Made by a program: the position numbers and the translations under genes
Notes under the pieces: generated by a model
Database searches by the model: none
The model's input: the letters and a program-made list of their open reading frames with translations, nothing else
What the model was told of the DNA's origin: nothing
NCBI GenBank assembly: GCA_021018815.1
Contig: JAITYX010000133.1
Coordinates: 372,001-436,000 of the forward strand
Direction of reading: 5' to 3'
Origin: Talinum fruticosum
Taxonomy: Eukaryota > Streptophyta > Magnoliopsida > Caryophyllales > Talinaceae
Length of the DNA stretch: 64,000 nucleotides
Shown: positions 55,408 to 64,000 of the stretch, piece after piece
Layout: each line of letters starts with the position of its first letter
Numbering within the stretch: position 1 is the first letter of the stretch

Positions 55408-56708
55408 TATTAATCACTTATTAAGAGGGTGAAAGTTGAAAGTTTGAGTTGTGAGTTTTCATAATGTATTTACATTAGGCATCCCACATTTAGGCAACTG
55501 TGAACATTGTTGTTTTTATGTTGTTTGACCTTTAGACTCTACCCTTTCATGAAAAAATTTGGAAAAGGTTCGAACTCATAACCCGAGATGGGCCCAACTA
55601 GGCTTAATTGTCGGGGAGGTGGTACCTCTTCCCTCATAGTGCGCTTTCTTTGGAGGCACCGAGGATTCATGCTTTTCCTATCGTGCACGCTTGGATGAGT
55701 GGGTTTTCTTTTAGTTTTTAATCTTCTTCTTGTGAGCCTTTAGGTTAGGTGAGGAGTGCTGATTAGCCCTTACATGGGTGCGAATAAAATACCATAATAA
55801 ATTTCTTCGAGTCGGTCCATTATGTGCATTCTAGCCAAAAGTCGAAATTGCCTTTCTTCTTTTAGGTTGGTCCATTAATTGCATTTTCGAGTCATTCTAA
55901 AATTCATCTTAGGAAGTCTAGGTGTTAGGCGACCACTGTCGGTCAGTCCGTAAGAGTCTTATGAGGGACCCCTTCCATCTCTTCAGTCGGTATGTTTGTC
56001 ATAAGATTTTGACCTTCTTTATTTTCTACATTTCCATTTAGCCAAAATAAATTCATTTTAAATTAGGTGAGTCCATTTGTATTTTTTTTTTTTTGCTAAA
56101 ATAAATTCATCCCAAATTAGGTGAGTCCATTTGCATTTTTTCATTTTTTTAGCTAAAATAAATTCATCCGAAATAAGGTGAGTCCTTTTTTCATTTAGTC
56201 AAAATAAATGCATCCCAAATTAGGTGGGTCCAATTTTGCATTCAACATTTTTATTTAGCTAAACAAATCCATCTTCAATTATGAATAATCATTTATGCAT
56301 TCCAATTATGCATTAGCCAAATCATGAAATGATCCCAAGTTAAGTGACAAACATCATTGCATACATTTCATTTGTTTTGCATTCCTTATGTGCATCTAAA
56401 TAAAAGGCATTCTTAGTTCCTTAGGGTCTCCCGCTTAAGCCCCTTCCTACCAAAAGTAGTATTCCTTTACATGGTCCCAAGCATTATCCTTTGGCTGTAG
56501 AATACATAAGTCTACTGCCATTGGTTTTCGTCGGAATTCGAGCTCCAAAGTTAGAACGCCTCAATAAGGAGTCCGACACATCTTCCCCCGCTCTACACTA
56601 CGCTCAACCTCGCGGTCTACACCAGTGCGACCTACCCCGAGTGCATACCACACCTGGTTCGGTCTATTTTCCGTTGTTGGACAGGTACCCAAAAGGAATT
56701 CGCCTCCA
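55408..56708 (+). other. Leader of element E
   Basis: 1.3 kb of non-coding sequence between PBS and gag, including a tandem repeat (56030-56290). A small frame at 56491-56754 overlaps the gag start and is not considered real. Confidence 0.5.
56030..56290. repeat. Minisatellite in the gypsy leader, unit about 55 bp
   Basis: At least four imperfect tandem copies of a unit with core gctaaaataaattcatccca followed by aattaggtgagtccatt and a T-rich tail. Unit edges vary. A shorter version exists in the leader fragment at 54150-54240. Confidence 0.8.
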
Positions 56709-57320
56709 ATGGCCGAAACACCGAACAATCTCCTTTTGTCACCTTGCTCAATGAATCCTCATCCAAACTGGAAGTCTAGATTGAGGCTCGGAATAAGAAA
56801 ATAGAGTCCATATCGGACACTCTTAAAGTCATCCTAAAGGCTATCGAGGATAATAAGAATGATGGTGAAGGAGAAGAAGAAGTAGTAGGAGGAGGTCCTC
56901 TACCTAATCGATCACCCTCGGGTAGTCTCAAACATAAGCCCAAGTCCGATCCACGTATAGATTAAATAGAACAAATGTTACGGGAGTCATCCATGTTCAA
57001 TAATCCCTACTTTGATCATAAGGGATTCACTTCAATCCCCAAACGAAGCTACCCCTAAGTTCACCATGCCCGACATCAAGTTTTGAGGTTTTCAAAATCC
57101 CCATCACTATGTTCGCAACTTCTTAGGAGCAATGACTCATGAGAACATACCGGAAGACACTTACCACTTCATCTTTCCATGGACTTTCGATAGTGACGTA
57201 ATGAAGTGGTAGACTGCGGTTGACCTACGCAAGGTCACTAATTGGAATGATCTATGTAAGGAGTTCCTACAACAATACTCATATAACACTAATCTACCTG
57301 TCACACTTCAATCCTTATGG
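56709..57320 (+). pseudogene. Tat-like gypsy gag (element E)
   Basis: Start ATG at 56709 (MAETPN). After one frameshift the product has FVTLLNESSSKLEVQIEARN and a coiled-coil-like stretch KIESISDTLKVILKAIEDN, then DEL/LPNRS. Next comes a retrotransposon capsid block, PDIKF...GFQNPHHYVRNFLGAMTHENI, and, after a stop, W...LCKEFLQQYSYNTNLPVTL. Sequence breaks off near 57320, and the rest of gag and all of pol are missing. The same gag is seen at 62925-64000. Confidence 0.7.
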
Positions 57321-57467
57321 TGACCCTTCAACATGAATCTTTGTGCCACCATCACCTCTAAAGAATCTGCCATTTTTGTTTCTACTTCGGATCTATTTTG
57401 ACAAAGCCCTATTATTTTTGGACCGTGCATTTACAATTTCTCATTTTCTATTTTATTAATTTCTTTT

Positions 57468-57479
57468 GGGGGAACGGGG
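57468..57479 (+). promoter_or_regulatory. Internal polypurine tract of element E
   Basis: gggggaacgggg in a T-rich context, corresponding to 22754-22766 of element D with conserved flanks (ttcttttggggg, ggggctagtg). Confidence 0.4.
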
Positions 57480-57719
57480 CTAGTGTAATTTTTTTGGATT
57501 TGTCTTTGCAACTTTGCTTAGAACTTTTTGCATCATATTAATAAAAGAAATCATTTTTGGAATTGAATTTTTCATTCATCCCATTTTCATGGAGTCAAAA
57601 TATTAAAAACATTAAACATTAAACAAAAGCACCCTACAAGGTGAAGATCAATCTTTAATTGAAGAAGTAATTGCCAAAGTCCTTCAAGATGGATGTGGAA
57701 AATCGTCCGTCCCCACCGG

Positions 57720-60213
57720 CCTCGTGAAGAGCTAGCCCCGGGCCTCAAGGAGATCTAGAAGCTCCATGAGAAGGTCAGCTATATGACATCCGGTGGAAAT
57801 CAATTCGGTTACCATGACGATTAAGTGCTTGGAGAGACAAGATGTCCATACAATCCTCGGAAAAGTTGGGCCCAATTCTGGATGAACTCGTCCCGGAGGC
57901 AGATGTGGTAGGCCCCGCTTCGGAAGCACTATGATGGTGGGAACTACGTGAAAAGCTTCGGGAGGTGCCCGCTCCAACCGTACTCACCGGATGGCATTTG
58001 TTGGCTAGATGGGCATGTCCGAGTCCTCGAATCAGCAAGGAAGCCTCCTAATGAAGAAGATTTAGATCGACACCTCTATAAAATGATGGAGCAATTAGCA
58101 CATTTACTAAAAGCTTAGTTAGAACTTACACTAACTAAGACTCACTTGAAATGTTTAGAAGGTTTTTCCAGTGAATAAATCTTGGATACCTCTAAGGGCG
58201 ATCGGAACTCGATAGACATAGTTCGAGATTGTTCTCGATCGTACTATAAGATTTATGGTGATAGCAAGATACTTTTAGCATACAACTAAAAGTAAAGAGA
58301 ACAAAACTCTTACCCCTTGCCAATTCTTAGGTAGAAGGTGCCCCACACACTTGCTCTTCGGGAATTTATGGAATTCTCACGTAATATGGGAATTTATGGA
58401 ATTCTCTCTAGGTTGGGACACATCAACATCAAGGCTTGGGATATGGATGTCCTTTAGGATGAGCTACAAAAGATGAAGTTAATTTCCACAAAAGAAATTC
58501 AACTACACAACAAAGGAGAAAGAGATGAAAGCTCACCAATCGGATCATAATCCACCCTAAGTGATAACATACGATGGATGCGAGTTTAAAAGCTGTGTAT
58601 AAGGATACTTGGTAGTCGCTTCTTCCTTCTCCTATTGAGTAAAGTAGTTAAAATAAAACATGTTTTGTGGTGGATCATATGGAACAAACGAAGGCCATGT
58701 GTTGTAACAGATTGAAGGAGTGACCCGTTCGCCACGATACCGTAAAACCGAAAAAGCCCTTGAATAAGATCTTCCTCTCACTCAATTATTACGAACATCT
58801 ACACTTATAGGGAGTTGAAGTTGGGCCCATGGATGAAAATTAGCCTGCACATACAGGACCCACAAGGAGACAAGGAAAAACGGTAAAAATTGGGCAACAA
58901 ACACCAGATTTTCTGGCTAGCCCCAGCCACCATGGTCGTGCCCACGAGCCTACCACAAGCCGTGGGCTGGGATAACGAGCTAGGCGATGAAGAAGAAAAA
59001 TTCCTGGGTGTATTTTGACTCAAATTTAAAGCTTGAAAGTGACATACCGAAGCCATGAGATTAAGAGAGGACCTCAAAAAGCCTAGATCATGAGCTTTGG
59101 GTCGTTGAAGGTAGATCTAGGCCCATGATATCGAGGCCGGAATGAAGAGTGATTCCTTGAACCGAGCAAAAGGCAAGGAAAATACTCATATAACCACGAC
59201 TACATTGTTGTAAGACAAGTGAGACCTTTATCCATACAAGATAAAGTATTTTGGCAATAAAAGAAGAAAAGGAGCATACATCGATGATTTTTCACAAGCC
59301 ACACAAGGGAAGATAATTCGACAAATCCCTCTCGGCCTTTGTATGCCTCACACCGGAGCATAAACCCCTTATAAGGAAAGCATAAGTAGGTGCACCCCAA
59401 TTCATATCTCTAACCTTGTCTAAATCTGCTAGGTTCACCAAATAGTGAATATGCCCCTTTAAAGCTTAGTCGAACAAAATAGATGTGCCTAGCAAGAGAG
59501 CAAGCATGACTCGGACTTATTGTTGAGGGGTATGTTGAGGCCCAAAACTCAACATTCTCAAAAGCATAAAAAGGAGGGTATATTAAAGAAATTTTCACGA
59601 GGAAACCCAAGAAGAGTATAAAAAACTAGCCATGGGACCAAAGAGGTGACGCAAATAGTTACGGTTCTTATATAAGTTTTGGTCGTAGGCTCGAGGCTCC
59701 CCAAGAAGCCCAAATCCGAAAGGATGGCTAAGTCAAAAGGAGTAATAGTAATCTCCCCAAAAGGAAGATGAATAGTGTTAGTGGTATCCTAAAAGCGCTC
59801 ACTATTGGCTCGAATGGGATCACGCTCTTCTTTAACGCACAAATGGTTTAAAGCAATATAAAGGGAACAAAACCTGTCACTATTCATGATGTCCTTAAGG
59901 GGAAGTTCCTTTCTTTAAATGTCTCCATGAATTTCGAGACAAGCCCGCTCATCGCGATTGGAACCCTTCTACAAAATGAAAATCCAACAAGATGTAGTAG
60001 AGGCATTACTCCAAGTGAGCAAAGAAAGAAGTTTAAGCCAACAAGCTTACCGATAGAGAAATGGCAAGTGACGACACTTGGTTCTCGGCTTCCACCAAGA
60101 GATCGTTTGGGCTCCATTCTTCACGAGGACGCCACTCTCGTTCTAGGAAGTTGTCATGAACTAATTTCTCGGGCCTTGTCCTTCCTATGGGATGAGCCTT
60201 TCTCGTAGACCTA
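57720..60213 (-). pseudogene. Antisense plant-mobile-domain gene of element E
   Basis: Homologue of 22930-25466 in the same orientation relative to gypsy gag. The start codon is lost: D has ATGTCTAGGCG where E has AGGTCTACGAG near 60211. Further in, segments KLVHDNFLEREW and FSIGKLVGLNFFLCSLGVM (59884-60117) and blocks matching the D PMD core are recognisable. The C-terminal Ser-rich segment (57775-58038: SRSFSRSSHHHSASEAGP) is well kept. Several stops. Confidence 0.5.
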
Positions 60214-61021
60214 TTTGAAGAGTTATGTTTGTGAAAACCAACTAGTTTTCTCAAGACAAGAAGGAGCAAAACGAGTAAAGCAAGCAAGAGAGGAGTAGGT
60301 GAAGTGTGCAAAATGAACACACTAATCCCTCCTTTTATAGATAAATTTGGCCAAGGGATGCCAATCACACAAGACAAAATTCAAAAAGCAAGAGGAGACA
60401 AAGAAGAAATCCGACAATACCCCAGGACAAGGCTCGCCGGAGGCTGGCTTGTGCCAGCCACGAGGTCCGACGGCGTCCCATCAGCGGCGGCTTTGCAGCC
60501 CTGGTGGCTAGCTTGTGAAGTCCATTCAGGCGTGGCAAGTGGGTTCTTGGAACCATGTGCATGCAAGTGGATTCCTGGACCCACTACACAAGCTTTTGCA
60601 GATTAGTTTTTCAATCTGTTTTGATCGAATTACTTAGGTAAAATATCGAACTTTTGTAAATATGATTATCCACTAACAAGCATGTTAGTACATTAGATTA
60701 TTAGGCCAAGCTTCAAATCAAAGAACATCACCGACTTTTAGGCTCTAATCAAGCCAAGCTCGGGATTCTCTTATCGGACTTCGAACACAAGCATTGCGAT
60801 CAAGTCTAGGCCTTGTCTCGGAGTTCAGGTTCGATGGCAACCAATTCCGAAGCTACACAACAATCGGTGTTCAAAACAACGCACAAATACAAAATAAGTA
60901 TCCTTTAGTGTTTACTTTGACCCTTCGTCTTGAAGACTCGGTTGAAGTGGGGTCGACTATACACACCTAGAACGTGTCATCCTTATCTTTTTTATTCTTA
61001 TATTTTATTTTGTCGGCCGGA
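60214..61021. other. Spacer between the antisense gene and the next Tat LTR
   Basis: 60214-60560 is homologous to D 25467-25825 (promoter-side region of the antisense gene, with ccttttatagataaat as a possible minus-strand TATA region at 60333-60345). 60560-61021 has no counterpart in D and no gene. It may be the 3' untranslated part before the 3' LTR. Confidence 0.45.
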
Positions 61022-62924
61022 TGATGAAATCCCAATCCTGTTTGTGGATTTGCATCACGAGCTAATTGGCGAGACGGAAGACAAGTAAACCACCAAAAAT
61101 CCTTCAACACCAAAACAAATAACCTTTTGAATTGGGTCGGTCCAAAAATCCTTTTTTTTTTCAAACAGATCTGAGCCCGGATCAACCCTCTAGAGTCGAA
61201 GGTGGTTGGCGTCCTGTATAAGGCTTTGCTACACTCAAAACGCTGCGTTTCATCATCGGCATTCAATGAAGACATGAAACTACAATCATCCGTACGACAT
61301 CGTTGAGGCGAGCGCCGTATTTGATGATCGGAATCACCAAAATGCTGCATTTTGCTCCAAGTATTCAACCGAGAAATGAAGTTTGCTTTTACAAAATGAC
61401 GTCACTTATTTCCGGTGCCACGCACAAGGCCCAACGACACCCAAAACACTGCGTTTTGCTCGGAATTTAGCTGCAACACGGAAGGAGCTGAAGGACTCGT
61501 ACGATGCCATTTAGGTCCGGCATCGTGCACCGCTACTTGAATCCCGAGATCCAATTCAATCTTGTTTTTGGTCCCGTTTTTATGATTTTCTCAGCTAGTT
61601 TCCGCTCATTTTTCAACGGTCGCTTAGGATTTAACCCTAGGTCATTTGTGATCTAATCTTCTCCTACAAATAGAGAGCTTAAGCTCTCATTTGCATACGA
61701 CTTTTCCCTAGGAATTATGCTACTCGAACTCTAATTAAGAGCTACCGTATATTCGCTTATTCCGATCTCTTGGCCTCTCTTTAGCTAATCCTCCCTACAC
61801 ATCAGTCACACATATTTCTACCACCCTCATAAAAATTCATAAAAAGCCTCTTTCAATTCTCCACCATCGCACTATCGGATCTAGTTCGAAGATCTAGATT
61901 AGCAGGTGGGACAAGTCGAGGGCACCAATTCAACCTTCAAACCACGATTTATTTATTGATTTCATTACGTTTTGTATTGTTGAAGAAAAGGTGTAATCGC
62001 CTTTAAATTCCTCCTTGGCCGATCTAATTTTTTTATTTTCATTTTTATTTCTTTCTACTTTTCTTTTCTTTTCTTTATCGCTTTCATTTATTGCTTATGA
62101 TATATGCTTTTATTGCTTTCTATTAGCATGCTTTGGTTGCTTTTAATTTCGTATCTTATTATGTTGTATGCTTGTTTTTAATGTGTTATCTAAACTCATC
62201 TCTTAAACCGAGTAAAGGCTGTCTTTTGACGGGCGGAATAGAAGGGTTTATCCTAAATTTTGTACCCTCGTCCCCGAATCTGGATTCTCGGTTCTAGGCC
62301 GATGAAGTCAATTTTAAACCTCTTCCAAGCTTTGTTTTTCTATATAAAGATTGGAAGTGTATTTCTTTATTTTATTTTTGTTAGTTTTGCTCTTAAAACC
62401 GACTAGCAACTCTATTTTCTAATTTACTTCTTCTAATCGCTTCTCGGCTTTTATGATCGAAAATAAGAAAAAAAGGGGTTTTTAGATCCGACGACCGGGA
62501 CGGAGGCTGAGACCGATCACCTCGGTCATGGCCCCTGGCTGACATCGCCCACCGTAGGGGCTGGCTTTTGTCGGTAGCGGACGCTCAGTGGGTAGGGCTT
62601 TGGTCCAAGCCGGTGTTTTCACACGGATTTGGCCCAAAAGCCCTACGACTGAAACAAATAAACCCTAATTTGTTTTATTTTTTAGATGTAAAATAATATC
62701 CCGGAATTTTTGAAAATAATTCCTAAAATAAAATGATTAATAAAACCACCATTCAATCTTAATTTATTTTGAATCAGATTATCAAACTCGAAAATCTTAG
62801 TAAGAGATTCATCCTCACTTTAAAAAATCAATCTTCAAAAGTCAAATCATTTCCATCTTCAAAAAGAAAATCCCGCCAATTCGTAGGGAAGCTTGATCCT
62901 CGGGTACGGGCTGCGGTTCCTACA
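61022..62924 (+). repeat. Tat-like gypsy LTR 4
   Basis: 1903 bp, starts TGATGAAATCCCAA and ends gcggttccTACA. Homologous to LTR 1 (44121-46064) over the whole length. Immediately right, at 62925, gag coding sequence begins without PBS or leader. Confidence 0.78.
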
Positions 62925-64000
62925 CATCCTAAAGACTCTTCAGGATAATAAGAATGGAGGTGAAGAAGAAGCTCGGCCACGACCGGGAGGCAGCCCTCCA
63001 CCTTAGCCATAACCTAGTCTTGAATCTAAGCCTATGTCTAATCCATACATAGATCATATAAAAAAAATGTTAAGGGGATCCTCTATATTCAATAGTCACT
63101 ACTTTGATCTCATGGGAATCATTTCATTCCCGAAGGGAAGTTACCTCCCAAGTTTACCATGCCGGACATCAAGTTTTGTGGTTACGAAAACACCTATCAT
63201 CATGTTTGCAATTTCTCAGGAGTAATGACTCTTAAAAATGTACCTACTGGACACTTACCACATCATCTTCCCACGGACATTTGATAGTGATGTAATGAAG
63301 TAGTATAATGCAGTTGACTCACACAAGGTCACCAATTGGACTTATTTGTGCAAGGAGTTCTTACATTAATACTCCTATAACACTAATCTACCTGTCACTC
63401 TTAGAGACTTGGAGCTAATCAAACAGCGGGAGAAAGAAAGCTTCACTAACTTCCTCACTAGATGGAGGGCAAAAGATGTGCATATGGTGGGTCGACCTTC
63501 CGAAAAGGACTAAGTAAGGATTATGGTGAAGAACCTTCAGCCTGCTTATAACCAACACCTTAAATTCTTACCGTTTATGAGCTTCATAGTCCTTAAAGAT
63601 GAAGACATGCTTGAAAGAAGAAGAGTTTTCTTTCGGAACCGGAAAAGTCGTGGTTGGATATAGAGGTAATTATCAATCTAAAGATGAGAAAACCTCTAAT
63701 CAAGGCAATACTAGTAGGGGTGCAGATGTAAATGCCCTTAATAGGTATAATGAGTACTCTCCTATAGATACTACTTTTGCTCAAGGCCTCGACCATCTAT
63801 TGTCTAAAGGGAAGATTAAATTGCCACTTATAAGAGTAGAACAAGAAACCGTGAAACAGTCAAAAACCTAGGACGCTGGAAAATTCTGTAAGTACCATCG
63901 CGCATGAGGATAAGACACGGAGCAATGTTGGACGAGTTAAGAACAAGTTAGAGAGTATGTTCCACAACTGCCAACTCCTCTCCCTACAGCCCACTCAAAA
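62925..64000 (+). pseudogene. Tat-like gypsy gag (element F), leader deleted
   Basis: Starts at a point equivalent to 56828 in element E (catcctaaag, gataataagaatg) and runs to the window end. It contains the capsid block PDIKFCGYENTYHHVCNF, then LELIKQREKESFTNFLTRWRAK and KNLQPAYNQHLKFLPF, typical of Retrotrans_gag, and near 63880-63935 a CKYHRA...TEQCW zinc-knuckle-like motif, with a stop at the position after RA. Several stops and frameshifts. Confidence 0.75.

Larger units (their letters stand above)
54536..61021 (+). mobile_element. Element E: Tat-like gypsy with gag and antisense PMD gene, pol deleted
   Basis: Truncated 5' LTR (54536-55388), PBS (55390-55407), leader with tandem repeats, gag (56709-57320), then directly the pre-antisense spacer with polypurine tract (57360-57650) and the antisense PMD gene. 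Protease, RT and integrase are absent. The homologous region of element D shows pol-derived sequence before this point. The LTR at 61022 may be its 3' LTR. Confidence 0.7.

Noticed and set aside
56030..56290. CRISPR-like array (regular repeats)
   Set aside because: Repeats are imperfect and contiguous with no unique spacers, in a plant retroelement leader; it is a minisatellite.
56491..56754. 87-residue frame before the gypsy gag
   Set aside because: The gag-like residues appear in a different frame from 56709, so this frame is a shadow of leader and gag sequence.

Overview
The window is nuclear DNA from a flowering plant, most likely a eudicot. It contains plant-type Ty1/copia and Ty3/gypsy retrotransposons, PIF/Harbinger, CACTA and hAT remnants, tRNA-derived SINEs, and one host gene whose product closely matches the plant U-box/ARM E3 ligase PUB17. 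Nearly all other reading frames are decayed transposon fragments.

Layout. 1-1284 is the 5' part (gag, PBS, partial LTR) of a minus-strand SIRE/Maximus-like copia element (A). 1285-19390 is a plus-strand relative (B), truncated and locally inverted at its 5' end. Its third ORF (ORF3) is split by a complete minus-strand relative (C, 6523-16751) with two LTRs and a near-perfect 5-bp target duplication. B itself ends directly against the integrase of a Tat-like gypsy element (D, 19391-25825). D carries two decayed genes on the strand opposite to pol, one resembling plant mobile domain (PMD) proteins. A truncated SIRE-like LTR and another copia gag follow (25826-28000).

28000-36728 is a comparatively gene-like island: the PUB17 homologue (29799-31936, with a one-base frameshift near its 3' end), a local duplication, two SINEs with clear target duplications, and a 2.17-kb Harbinger-like element flanked by TAA. 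36729-43268 is a complete but mutated Reina-like chromovirus with a C-terminal chromodomain.

43269-64000 is a second transposon mosaic: an hAT BED-finger fragment, a Tat LTR, a fourth SIRE-like copia fragment (G), an inverted Tat LTR, the 3' end of a CACTA element with an Ulp1-like protease, a DUF4283-like fragment, and a tandem-looking series of Tat pieces (leader, LTR, leader, gag, antisense PMD gene, LTR, gag).

The most distinctive signals are: (i) a TATA box and pyrimidine-rich leader conserved upstream of ORF3 in three copia copies, suggesting a separate ORF3 transcript; (ii) antisense PMD genes in two gypsy elements, each next to an internal polypurine tract; (iii) a SINE whose empty site survives in a neighbouring duplicate; and (iv) the frameshift in the only host gene. 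All calls come from reading the sequence and recalled family features; no database search or alignment program was run.
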